Shown in pieces: positions 7,429 through 14,938 of a stretch of DNA of 16,759 nt. Within the stretch, counting starts at the first letter, position 1. Every line of letters begins with the position of its first letter. Made by a program: the position numbers and the translations under genes. Source of the DNA: Flavobacteriales bacterium (lineage in GTDB: Bacteria > Bacteroidota > Bacteroidia > Flavobacteriales_D > CANHHI01); NCBI GenBank assembly GCA_947460225.1, contig CANHHI010000016.1:1-16759 (forward strand), written 5' to 3'. The notes beneath the pieces are model-generated. The model did not search any database. It was not told where the DNA came from and worked only from the letters and a program-made list of their open reading frames with translations.

Positions 7429-8965
7429 CTGGTTTTTCCAGCTCTATTCTTGTTCCACTCACCTCTTGAAATAAGTATCTACTCAAATAAAAACCATGGT
7501 CTTGCATGAGGGTTACCCATTTTTTATATTTCCAAAGCCAATGCCATTGTGCATTGTTGTGTTTAAAATAACTATAAATAAAAGGGTGTAAAGTCAGCAA
7601 AAGCCTCCTTCCCTCGTGCTTTGCAAGCACATCGTCCAGCAAACTTTCTATTTTATTTGCCAGCAATATAGACGCTGGAATTTCCCCTTTGTCGCTACAT
7701 TCTGGGCAATGTTCAGCCGTGCGTATGTCGGTTTCTGGCTTGGTACGCTGTCTGGTGATTTCAATAAGTCCAAAGCTACTGGGCGTTAAAACCTTGTGCT
7801 GTGCCTTATCGGGCTTCATGCAATCTGTCAAGAAATGATGCAGGGCTTTGTTTTTTTCTGGGCTGTGCATATCTATAAAATCCACAACCACCAAACCACC
7901 CATATCTCTCAGGCGAAGCACTCTAGCCACTTCTTTTGCAGCATTTAAGTTGGTTTGATAAATCAAATCCGGTCCCAAAGATTTCTTTCCGCCTGTGTTT
8001 ACATCTATTACGTGCATGGCTTCGGTGTGTTCTACCACCAAATAAGCACCATTTGGCAAAGGCACATAACGCCCAAAAGCCCCACGTATTTGTTTGCTCA
8101 CGCCAAGGTGCTCAAAAATATCCAAGGGGTCTTGGTATAATTTGACCAAATTCTTTTTATCGGGGGCAATTTGATCCAAATAAGTAAGCACCTCATCTCT
8201 TACGTGTTCATCGTCCACATAAATGCTGGTGTAGTTGTCGTTTAGCGAATCTCTCAGGAGTATAGAATACTGCTCCAATTCTGCCAAAATTTTCTCTGGT
8301 TTTTTCTTATTTCTAACCGAACTAAATGCTTTTTCCCAATTGGCAATGAGTTGTTTCAAGTCTTCTTGAATGACTTGTGTTTTTACGCCTTTGGCTACGG
8401 TTCTAATGATAACCCCGTAATTTTTAGGCACCAAACCTTTTACGATGTTTCTCAGGCGATTGCGCTCTTTGTCATCTTTGATTTTGCTAGACACGGAAAT
8501 ATCCTTGCCAAAAGGCATCAGCACCACGTACCTGCCTGCCAGCGTAATTTCTCCCGATAGTCTTGCCCCTTTTGATGAAATAGGTTCTTTGAGCATCTGC
8601 AAAATCACAGAAGAGCCCACTTGCAATACGTCGTCTATTTTTCCATGTTTGTCCATGGACGGCAAAAGCGTGAAATTTTCCAGCTTTTGATACTGACCTT
8701 TCAAAGATTTTAGACTATACTCGTTTAAAGAAGGAAAACTTGGACCCAAATCGTGATAATGTAGAAAAGCGTCTCTTTCAAGCCCTATATCCACAAAAAC
8801 AGCGTTTAAATCACTTGCCATGCGTTTAACCTTGCCAAAAAACAAGTCGCCCACGGCAAAAGTAGAACTGCGTTTTTCTGTATGCAGTTCAACCAATTTT
8901 TTATCTTCAAGCAAAGCAATTCTAATTTCTTGAGGTCTTACTTTGATGATAAGTTCGAAATTCAC
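7421..8965 (-). CDS. rng: Ribonuclease E/G family endoribonuclease (RNase G-like)
   Basis: Single-strand-specific endoribonuclease for rRNA maturation and mRNA decay in the cytoplasm. The 514-residue protein has RNase G length, without the long C-terminal scaffold of RNase E. It opens with ELIIKV and LLEDKKLVELH, then an S1 RNA-binding region (GDLFFGKVKRM, VFVDIGLERDAFLH, about 39-69). The DNase I-like catalytic part holds the two metal-binding aspartates in VIDVNTGG (Asp321) and VVDFIDM (Asp362). The zinc-link CPEC is at 420-423. The start is GTG at 8965; no in-frame ATG precedes it and the protein begins where the family begins. The stop overlaps recX by 8 bases. A long hairpin lies just upstream and may affect expression. 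Confidence 0.95.
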   Translation of the reverse strand: MNFELIIKVRPQEIRIALLEDKKLVELHTEKRSSTFAVGDLFFGKVKRMASDLNAVFVDIGLERDAFLHYHDLGPSFPSLNEYSLKSLKGQYQKLENFTLLPSMDKHGKIDDVLQVGSSVILQMLKEPISSKGARLSGEITLAGRYVVLMPFGKDISVSSKIKDDKERNRLRNIVKGLVPKNYGVIIRTVAKGVKTQVIQEDLKQLIANWEKAFSSVRNKKKPEKILAELEQYSILLRDSLNDNYTSIYVDDEHVRDEVLTYLDQIAPDKKNLVKLYQDPLDIFEHLGVSKQIRGAFGRYVPLPNGAYLVVEHTEAMHVIDVNTGGKKSLGPDLIYQTNLNAAKEVARVLRLRDMGGLVVVDFIDMHSPEKNKALHHFLTDCMKPDKAQHKVLTPSSFGLIEITRQRTKPETDIRTAEHCPECSDKGEIPASILLANKIESLLDDVLAKHEGRRLLLTLHPFIYSYFKHNNAQWHWLWKYKKWVTLMQDHGFYLSRYLFQEVSGTRIELEKPDE

Positions 8966-8992
8966 TTTGCAAAATTTAATAGTAATAAAGTA

Positions 8993-9046
8993 AAACCTAA
9001 ATTCAAATCACTTTGGACTTATCCTTGTTTTTCTGAACTTAGGTTT
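8993..9046 (-). repeat. Inverted repeat between the mS38-like gene and rng (possible terminator or attenuator)
   Basis: The arms 8993-9004 (AAACCTAAATTC) and 9035-9046 (GAACTTAGGTTT) form a 12-base stem around a 30-base loop. One position is an A/C mismatch if transcribed rightward, but becomes a G-U pair in minus-strand RNA, so pairing is complete only in the rng-sense transcript. There the second arm is followed by U-rich sequence. It could end mS38-like transcripts or act as a leader structure for rng. The loop is long for a simple terminator. Confidence 0.5.
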
Positions 9047-9068
9047 TTTTGACTAAAAATAGACTAAG

Positions 9069-9161
9069 CTATTTTTTCTTTTTGTGTCGGTTCTTTTTAA
9101 GACGTTTTTTACGCTTGTGCGTAGCCATTTTGTGTCTTTTCCTTTTTTTTCCGCAAGGCAT
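9069..9161 (-). CDS. AURKAIP1/COX24-domain (mS38-like) small ribosomal protein
   Basis: A 30-residue, extremely basic protein beginning MPCGKKRKRHKMATHKR and ending KKKK. The pattern GKKRKRHK-ATHKRKKR, then a KNRHKKKK tail, is what I know from Bacteroidota proteins annotated as AURKAIP1/COX24 domain-containing. They are related to the mitochondrial small-subunit protein mS38 and similar in character to actinobacterial bS22. The expected place is the small ribosomal subunit, packed into rRNA. About two thirds of residues are Lys, Arg or His. The single Cys and the early GKKRK are visible; the function is from the family. It lies 36 bases after the TPR gene and 103 bases before rng. It is easily missed by gene callers because of its size. 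Confidence 0.85.
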   Translation of the reverse strand: MPCGKKRKRHKMATHKRKKRLKKNRHKKKK

Positions 9162-9197
9162 AATGTTTACGTATTTGAGTTAATTTATATCCTATTT

Positions 9198-9695
9198 TTA
9201 ATTTGCCATTTTATCCAATATCTTTTCCTTCAAAGGGTGTCTCTCAGGAAGTTTTTGGTACCAGTCTTGCCAAAGCAAAACCAATTCTTTTTTCAAATTC
9301 AATTGTGTGTATCCCTGTTCCAAGCCCTCAAAAACCGTTTCCATAAAAGGGGAATAATCTTCGTTTTTAGACAAATCCTTTGCTTTTAAAAAACGCTGCA
9401 CGCTTTTTTCGTATTGCCCTGTTTGCAAGGAAGCCAAACCCAAATGAAAATAAGCATCTGCAAAATCTGGAAACTCTTGGGTAATCTCCACCAATTTTAA
9501 AATGCCCTGCATACCTTGTCCGTTTTCTATCAGTTGCAAAGCCTTATTCAGCTCCGTTTCCGCCTTTTCGGTGGTGTGCGCATAATAACGTTCTGTTGCT
9601 TTGCCCACAGACATAACCCTTGGCAACAAAGCCAATAAGCAAACACTCAGCACAAATGCTAAGATTATCACTAAGGTCAATCGGTTTTTCAACAT
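9198..9695 (-). CDS. Membrane-anchored tetratricopeptide-repeat protein
   Basis: A 165-residue protein with one N-terminal hydrophobic segment (residues about 6-27, preceded by KNR, so probably a signal anchor with the rest outside the cytoplasm). After a linker, helical pairs follow that fit TPR units. AETELNKALQLIENGQGMQGILKLVEITQEFPDFADAYFH is followed by HLGLASLQTGQYEKSVQRFLKAKDL, with the usual small and aromatic spacing (A-Y-F-LG-G-Y-A). TPRs bind partner proteins; the partner is unknown. It heads the minus-strand run toward the mS38-like gene and rng, and diverges from mutY across 84 bases. I would not assign a symbol. Confidence 0.85.
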   Translation of the reverse strand: MLKNRLTLVIILAFVLSVCLLALLPRVMSVGKATERYYAHTTEKAETELNKALQLIENGQGMQGILKLVEITQEFPDFADAYFHLGLASLQTGQYEKSVQRFLKAKDLSKNEDYSPFMETVFEGLEQGYTQLNLKKELVLLWQDWYQKLPERHPLKEKILDKMAN

Positions 9696-9713
9696 GATTC
9701 AGAATACGATGTG

Positions 9714-9721
9714 CAAAAGTA
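9714..9721 (-). promoter_or_regulatory. Possible -7 box for the TPR gene
   Basis: The minus strand reads TACTTTTG (9721-9714), matching TAnnTTTG, 18 bases upstream of the TPR start and inside the mutY divergent gap. No good TTG element is found at the expected distance, so support is partial. Confidence 0.35.
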
Positions 9722-9779
9722 ATAATTTTTTATCAAAATGTATAATTTTTATTGCTTTTTTAGTTACTTTGCAGTCAAA

Positions 9780-10805
9780 ATGGACTTTCCTGCAAACAAC
9801 CTACTGGACTGGTACGACACCCAAAAACGAGATTTGCCCTGGCGTGGCGAAAAAAATCCTTATTATATTTGGCTCTCGGAAGTTATTTTACAACAAACCC
9901 GAGTAGAACAAGGTTGGGATTATTATGTGAATTTTGTGCAGGCTTTTCCCACTGTGCGTGATTTAGCCACGGCACCACAAGACAAAGTGCTGAGACTTTG
10001 GCAAGGGCTTGGTTATTACAGCAGAGCGAGAAATTTGCAAAGTGCTGCCCAGTATATTGAAGCGCATTGTGGGGGTATTTTCCCAAATAGATATACAGAT
10101 TTGCTAAAACTCAAAGGCGTTGGCAATTATACGGCAGCTGCGGTTGCTTCCATTGCTTTTGGAGAGGCGGTGGCAGCGGTGGACGGCAATGTATATCGGG
10201 TTTTGTCTCGGTTTTTCAGGGTCAGCACGGCTATTGACAGCACGGAGGGCAAAAAGCAATTTCAGCATTTGGCAGACAAGGTACTTGACAAAAATCGTGC
10301 GGGGGATTTTAATCAAGCCATGATGGAACTCGGCGCAACCGTTTGTTTGCCCAAAAAGCCACTTTGCACAGCTTGCCCACTGATGAGCGCATGCCAAGGT
10401 TATTTGCATAAAGATTTTTTAAATTTTCCCAACAAAACGCCCAAAAAAGCAGTAAAAAATAGATATTTTCACGTTTTTGTGTTGCAGGCAGACGATAAAA
10501 TTGCCGTTACTTTGCGCCAAAACAAAGATATATGGCATGGGCTTTACACGTATCCCTTGCAAGAATTAGATTTAGAAAATTTTAATGCCCCAAAACTGAA
10601 CACGCTAGAAACGCATGGATTTGTTTTACAAAAAACAGAAACACCTAAACCGCACCTTTTGACGCATCAAAAACTGCATTTTGTGTTTTATTTTTTTGCG
10701 GGTGAAAAAATAGCGGATATATTTGACAACATGATTTGGAAGGAGCAAAAAAACTTAAAAAACTTGCCTTTTCCACGTCCATTTTTGCCTTTTTTAGGTG
10801 AATAA
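9780..10805 (+). CDS. mutY: A/G-specific adenine glycosylase MutY
   Basis: Base-excision repair enzyme that removes adenine mispaired with 8-oxoguanine or guanine. I place the start at ATG 9780, giving 341 residues and the family-typical opening MDFPANNLLDWYD. An upstream ATG at 9738 would add 14 hydrophobic residues unlike the family. The catalytic Glu34 is in LSEVILQQTRV. The helix-hairpin-helix is LKGVGNYTAAAVAS, followed by catalytic Asp135 in VDGNVYR. The 4Fe-4S loop has Cys189, Cys196, Cys199 and Cys205 with C-X6-C-X2-C-X5-C spacing. The C-terminal NUDIX-like domain (about 225-341) recognises 8-oxoguanine. It diverges from the TPR gene and ends 12 bases inside the convergent birA frame. 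Confidence 0.96.
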   Translation: MDFPANNLLDWYDTQKRDLPWRGEKNPYYIWLSEVILQQTRVEQGWDYYVNFVQAFPTVRDLATAPQDKVLRLWQGLGYYSRARNLQSAAQYIEAHCGGIFPNRYTDLLKLKGVGNYTAAAVASIAFGEAVAAVDGNVYRVLSRFFRVSTAIDSTEGKKQFQHLADKVLDKNRAGDFNQAMMELGATVCLPKKPLCTACPLMSACQGYLHKDFLNFPNKTPKKAVKNRYFHVFVLQADDKIAVTLRQNKDIWHGLYTYPLQELDLENFNAPKLNTLETHGFVLQKTETPKPHLLTHQKLHFVFYFFAGEKIADIFDNMIWKEQKNLKNLPFPRPFLPFLGE

Positions 10806-11549
10806 AAATTTTATTTCTTTAATCTCGTGGGTGCGTTCTTTGCCATTTTCATCTATGGTGCAAAGCGCACCCTGCTTGTTTACATCGGTTATTTTTAAGG
10901 TGTATGGCTTTTGAAAATCATCTTCTGCCAAAAGGTACTGGGCAAAAATATTTCGCCTAAACAACCACTGCATGTACAAAGGCTTTATTTGTGCTGGTTT
11001 TGTTTGAGCAATTTCAAACCATTTTTGCACATTTTCCGCTAGTTCTTGAACCATTTGCGCTATGGCATATTCTTTTTGCATCAGCATTGCCATAGAACAA
11101 GCGTTAAGGTTGTCAAATTTTTTGCTATTTACATTTAATCCAACACCCAAAACCAAACCTCTGACTTTGTTTTGCACTATTTTACTTTCCAATAGCATGC
11201 CTGCGATTTTTTGCTCGCCCACATAAATATCATTCGCCCATTTGATGGTTAAATCGGGCAAGCCTTTTTGGTGCAAAAACTCCAAAACAGCCACAGCACT
11301 CGCCATGCTCCACAAAGGCAAGTCTGTTGCCAAAAGTGCTGTGGGAAAACACAAAAAACTCGCCGTTACATTTTCGCCAGCTTTTGTGTGCCAAGTTGCG
11401 TTTAACTGCCCCCTGCCCTTGCTTTGATAGCCCGCATAAATCACGCAAGGCTCGGTTTTGCCTTCCGAAATAAAAGAAAGTGCCAAATCATTTGTGCTTT
11501 CCAAAGTGGAAAAATAGATAATTTGATTGCTAAATAAAAAATTTTTCAT
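10794..11549 (-). CDS. birA: Biotin--[acetyl-CoA-carboxylase] ligase, catalytic type without DNA-binding domain
   Basis: Activates biotin as biotinyl-AMP and attaches it to the lysine of biotin carboxyl carrier protein, supporting fatty-acid synthesis. I choose ATG 11549 (251 residues, MKNFLFSN). The ATG at 11606 would add 19 residues and run into rsfS. Visible are the N-terminal ESTND at 17-21, the biotin/adenylate loop GRGQLNATW at 45-53, KWANDIYV at 103-110 (the KWPND motif), IAGMLLES and GVGLNVN at 135-141. There is no helix-turn-helix domain, so it is a group I ligase and should not repress the biotin operon. No biotin genes lie nearby. It is convergent with mutY and diverges from rsfS with only 27 bases between start codons. 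Confidence 0.94.
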   Translation of the reverse strand: MKNFLFSNQIIYFSTLESTNDLALSFISEGKTEPCVIYAGYQSKGRGQLNATWHTKAGENVTASFLCFPTALLATDLPLWSMASAVAVLEFLHQKGLPDLTIKWANDIYVGEQKIAGMLLESKIVQNKVRGLVLGVGLNVNSKKFDNLNACSMAMLMQKEYAIAQMVQELAENVQKWFEIAQTKPAQIKPLYMQWLFRRNIFAQYLLAEDDFQKPYTLKITDVNKQGALCTIDENGKERTHEIKEIKFLFT

Positions 11550-11576
11550 AAATTGCACCCGTATTTTAAACTGTTC

Positions 11577-11969
11577 ATGTCCAAGATAATCAAAATAAAA
11601 GAACAAACCGATATTTTTTTAGATGTCGTGCTGGCTGCCATAGCAGATAAAAAAGGCGAAGATATACAAATTATTGATTTGCAACAACACAACGGCGCAA
11701 TTGCTGATTTTTTTGTGGTTTGTCAAGGTAATTCTGTAACCCAAGTGGAGGCTATTGCCGACAATGTGGTAAAAAAAGTGAACGAAAATTTTTCCACACA
11801 ACCTTTTGCCAAAAACAACAATAGAAACACGACTTGGGGTATTTTAGATTACGGCAATGTTTTTTTGCATGTATTTACACCCGAAGCGAGGGCTTTGTAC
11901 CAAATAGAAAAACTTTGGGGCGATGCACCTAGAAAAAATTTATCCACCACAAACACGTTACCAGAGTAA
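11577..11969 (+). CDS. rsfS: Ribosome silencing factor RsfS
   Basis: Binds uL14 on the large ribosomal subunit and blocks subunit joining, lowering translation in stationary phase or starvation. Starting at ATG 11577 the protein has 130 residues, close to family length. The upstream ATG at 11553 would add eight residues and I reject it. Core features are the helix LDVVLAAIADKKGEDIQIIDLQ, then IADFFVVCQGNSVTQVEAIADNV, and the end strand WGILDYGNVFLHVFTPEARALYQIEKLWGDAP, all typical of the DUF143/Iojap family. It leads the plus-strand rsfS-ftsH-cdsA series, with ftsH starting 12 bases after its stop. No obvious consensus promoter is visible in the 27-base gap to birA; the promoter may lie inside birA. 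Confidence 0.94.
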   Translation: MSKIIKIKEQTDIFLDVVLAAIADKKGEDIQIIDLQQHNGAIADFFVVCQGNSVTQVEAIADNVVKKVNENFSTQPFAKNNNRNTTWGILDYGNVFLHVFTPEARALYQIEKLWGDAPRKNLSTTNTLPE

Positions 11970-11981
11970 TTTTAAAATATT

Positions 11982-14078
11982 ATGAAAGCTAATTTTATGA
12001 AAACCAACAAAGAAGTGCCTTTGCCGGAGGATTTAGAACAAAACCAAGAGGCTAGAAACACAGAGCAAGAAAAAGAACAAAAACCTGCAAAATGGTTTAA
12101 TGGATTTATTATTGGCATTATTGCAGTAGTGTTAGTTTTTGCTATGATTGTGCGCTATATGTCTAATAGTTCGGAGGATTTTTACGCCTTGCGCAAAGAA
12201 ACCACTTGGAAACAGGCAGATACACTCCTGAAAACAGGCATGGTACAAAAAGTTACCTTGACCAATGGCTCCACGCTGGCGGTGTATTTAGACGTGAAAG
12301 ATTCTTTGCAAGCCAAATCTTATTATAAAGCTGATGATGAAGATTTGAAAAAAGGCAAAACTGGGGTGATTGGCAATTTCCACAAAAAAATTATGCTCGT
12401 TTGCAAAATTCCCGATGCCGTTTTTATTAAGGATATTGTCAAAGCCTCCGATGATTACCGTTTTGGTTTTGAAGCGGTGGAACAAAAAGGCTCGGAGTTT
12501 ATGTCTTTATTGCCAGTGATTTTGATTTTTGTGATGACTTTGGTGATTTTGTTTCGCAGTGGCGGTATGCCGGGCATGAATTTCACACGTTCTCGTGCAA
12601 AAATGGCAGAAGAAGGCGAAGAAGGCATGAAATTTATTACCTTTGAAGATGTAGCCGGTTTACACGGTGCCAAAGAAGAAGTGCAAGAAGTGGTAGATTT
12701 TTTAAGAAACCCATTGAAATACACCCGTTTGGGCGCAAAAATACCCAAAGGCGTTTTGCTGGTTGGTCCTCCGGGTACTGGTAAAACTTTGCTTGCCAAA
12801 GCGGTAGCTGGCGAGGCGAGGGCACCTTTTTTCTCTATCTCAGGTTCTGATTTTATGGAAATGTATGTGGGTGTTGGTGCATCTAGGGTGCGTGATTTGT
12901 TCCGTAAAGCCAAAGAAAAAGCACCTTGTATTATTTTTATTGATGAAATAGACGCGGTAGGACGGGCAAGGTCTTCGGGCAGGTCTGGCATGAGCGGGGC
13001 AAATGACGAGCGTGAAAACACCCTCAACCAATTGCTCACAGAAATGGACGGTTTTGGTTCTAACAGTGGCGTGATTTTGCTTGCCGCTACCAACCGTGCC
13101 GATATATTAGACCCCGCTTTGCTTCGTGCAGGTAGGTTTGACAGACAAATTTATGTGGATTTGCCAGATATTAGCGAACGCAAAGAAATATTTATGGTGC
13201 ATACCCGTGATTTGTTTCTAGGTGCCGATGTGAGCATAGATTTTTTAGCCAAACAAACGCCTGGATTTAGCGGTGCGGATATTGCCAATTTGTGCAATGA
13301 AGCAGCACTTGGTGCAGCCAGAGCTATTCAATCTGTTATTTTTAAACAAAATTTCTTAGATGCCATAGATAGAATTGTTTCTGGTTTAGAAAAGAAAAAC
13401 AAAATCATGACTGCCGAAGAGAAAAAAACCATTGCTTACCACGAGGCGGGACACGCCACAGTAAGCTGGCTTTTGGAACACGCAAGTCCTTTGGTTAAAG
13501 TAACCATTGTGCCACGTGGACAGTCTTTGGGGGCAGCTTGGTATTTGCCAAAAGAAAAGGTCATTAACACCAAAACGCAAATTTTAGACGAACTTTGTGC
13601 CATTATGGGCGGACGAGCTGCAGAAAAAATTGTGTTTAATCAAATTTCTACGGGTGCGCTTTCGGATTTGGAGAAAATCAACCAACGTGCCAAAGAGATG
13701 GTTATTGTGTATGGATTGAGCGATAAAATCGGTAACGTGAGTTATTACGATAGCCGTGGCAACAATGAATATTTTGCCAAACCTTACAGCGAGCACACTG
13801 CAAGAATTATAGACGAAGAAATTAGTTTGATTGTAGAAAGTGCTTACACCAGAGCCATTCAAATATTAACAGAAAACCGAGAAAAACTCAGCGAACTGGC
13901 GGAACTGCTTTTGGAAAAAGAAGTGATTTTTAGAGAAGATCTGGAAAAGATTTTCGGCAAACGTACTTGGGACGTTGAAGAAATTGAAGAGGCGCATGAT
14001 GAGCAAAAAACAGGAAAAGAAATGGAAGAAGACCCTGCAACTGGATACAACCCCAACGCCAAAACTTTTCTGAATTAG
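11982..14078 (+). CDS. ftsH: ATP-dependent zinc metalloprotease FtsH
   Basis: Membrane-bound AAA+ protease that extracts and degrades damaged membrane proteins and some cytosolic regulators. The 698-residue protein has a charged N-terminal tail, a first membrane helix at about 40-59, a periplasmic domain, and a second helix at about 175-192. Walker A GPPGTGKT is at 262-269, Walker B IIFIDEID at 317-324, and the second region of homology is ATNRADILDPALLRAGRFDR. The zinc site HEAGH is at 487-491, with a third Asp ligand expected in STGALSDLE. Two in-frame ATGs (11982, 11997) are close together and either could be used; I give the longer. It is 12 bases after rsfS and 3 bases before cdsA, so probably in one operon. 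The acidic C-terminal tail is family-typical. Confidence 0.97.
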   Translation: MKANFMKTNKEVPLPEDLEQNQEARNTEQEKEQKPAKWFNGFIIGIIAVVLVFAMIVRYMSNSSEDFYALRKETTWKQADTLLKTGMVQKVTLTNGSTLAVYLDVKDSLQAKSYYKADDEDLKKGKTGVIGNFHKKIMLVCKIPDAVFIKDIVKASDDYRFGFEAVEQKGSEFMSLLPVILIFVMTLVILFRSGGMPGMNFTRSRAKMAEEGEEGMKFITFEDVAGLHGAKEEVQEVVDFLRNPLKYTRLGAKIPKGVLLVGPPGTGKTLLAKAVAGEARAPFFSISGSDFMEMYVGVGASRVRDLFRKAKEKAPCIIFIDEIDAVGRARSSGRSGMSGANDERENTLNQLLTEMDGFGSNSGVILLAATNRADILDPALLRAGRFDRQIYVDLPDISERKEIFMVHTRDLFLGADVSIDFLAKQTPGFSGADIANLCNEAALGAARAIQSVIFKQNFLDAIDRIVSGLEKKNKIMTAEEKKTIAYHEAGHATVSWLLEHASPLVKVTIVPRGQSLGAAWYLPKEKVINTKTQILDELCAIMGGRAAEKIVFNQISTGALSDLEKINQRAKEMVIVYGLSDKIGNVSYYDSRGNNEYFAKPYSEHTARIIDEEISLIVESAYTRAIQILTENREKLSELAELLLEKEVIFREDLEKIFGKRTWDVEEIEEAHDEQKTGKEMEEDPATGYNPNAKTFLN

Positions 14079-14081
14079 TAT

Positions 14082-14906
14082 ATGGAAAAACGAAAAAATC
14101 TTTTATTGCGTAGCTGTACGGGATTTGCCCTGGTGAGCGTTGTGCTTTTTTGCATACAACAGGGTTCTTGGTACCTATCGGTTTTATTTGCGGTGCTTTT
14201 GGCTTTTTCCCTTTTTGAACTCATCAGTATTTTTAAAAAGCATTATGCAGTAAACGCCCTAGGCATTTACGTTTCGGCATTTATGTTTTATGGGGTTTTG
14301 ATGAGTTTGGCTTGGGGGATATTGGATTGGTCTTGGGTGGGCGTGTTTTTACTCGCCCCCTTTGTGCTTTTTGCTTGGGAACTGTTTAGACCCTCAAAAA
14401 ATCCCTTAGAGCAACTGGCTTTGGCTGTTTTCTCTGCATATTATTTGGGCGTGGGCTATGGCATGCTTTTTGCCTTGCCTTATATTGGCTTGGATTATGA
14501 CCCAACTTATTTATTTGCCCTATTCTTTTTCATTTGGACGTATGATTCTTTTGCCTACCTAACGGGCATGCTATTTGGCAAACACAAACTTTTTGAACGC
14601 ATTTCTCCAAAAAAGACTTGGCAAGGCGCAATAGGTGGATTGTTTTTTGCACTTTTATGTGCTTGGGTTTGGGCGCAAAATGTTCCCTCTGTTTTGCATG
14701 ATTTAGATTGGTTATTGCTGGGCTTTGCGGTGGCTTTGCTTGCCACACTCGGCGACCTTGCCGAATCTATGCTCAAACGGGCTTTTCAAGTGAAAGACAC
14801 TTCTAACTTCTTGCCTGGACACGGCGGATTTTTAGATAGATTCGATTCGGCAATATTTTCTGCGCCATTTTTTTATTTTTTGTGCAAATATTTGCTAGAA
14901 CGCTAA
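14082..14906 (+). CDS. cdsA: Phosphatidate cytidylyltransferase (CDP-diacylglycerol synthase)
   Basis: Integral membrane enzyme that makes CDP-diacylglycerol from phosphatidic acid and CTP, the branch point for all phospholipids. The 274-residue protein is mostly hydrophobic, with roughly seven or eight membrane helices. Near its end is the complete CdsA signature at 229-255: SMLKR, KD, then LPGHGG and LDRFD, holding the metal and CTP-binding aspartates. Upstream, TYDSFAYLTGMLFGKHKLFERISPKKTWQG fits the conserved cytoplasmic loop. It starts 3 bases after ftsH and likely shares its transcript. psd, which acts further along the same pathway, follows after 32 bases. The intermediate enzyme, phosphatidylserine synthase, is not in the window. 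Confidence 0.96.
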   Translation: MEKRKNLLLRSCTGFALVSVVLFCIQQGSWYLSVLFAVLLAFSLFELISIFKKHYAVNALGIYVSAFMFYGVLMSLAWGILDWSWVGVFLLAPFVLFAWELFRPSKNPLEQLALAVFSAYYLGVGYGMLFALPYIGLDYDPTYLFALFFFIWTYDSFAYLTGMLFGKHKLFERISPKKTWQGAIGGLFFALLCAWVWAQNVPSVLHDLDWLLLGFAVALLATLGDLAESMLKRAFQVKDTSNFLPGHGGFLDRFDSAIFSAPFFYFLCKYLLER

Positions 14907-14922
14907 AAATACAATAACTTTG
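14891..14922 (+). promoter_or_regulatory. Predicted psd promoter, overlapping the end of cdsA
   Basis: TTTG (14891-14894), 20 bases, then TAACTTTG (14915-14922) matches the Bacteroidota sigma consensus in both boxes and spacing. The first box is inside the last codons of cdsA. Transcription would start around 14929-14932, shortly before the psd ATG at 14939, leaving a very short leader. Confidence 0.65.
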
Positions 14923-14938
14923 CTCCTGTTTTTTTAAT

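Noticed and set aside
9764..9771. TTACTTTG as a mutY promoter -7 box
   Set aside because: It lacks the A at the second position of TAnnTTTG and has no TTG at the right distance upstream; too weak to list as a feature.
9738..9779. Longer mutY start adding 14 residues
   Set aside because: The added peptide is hydrophobic and aromatic, unlike MutY N-termini, and it lies in the divergent promoter gap.
12455..13093. 212-residue minus-strand open frame opposite ftsH
   Set aside because: It mirrors the conserved AAA+ region of ftsH; its composition is what the reverse strand of that gene gives, with no recognisable domain.
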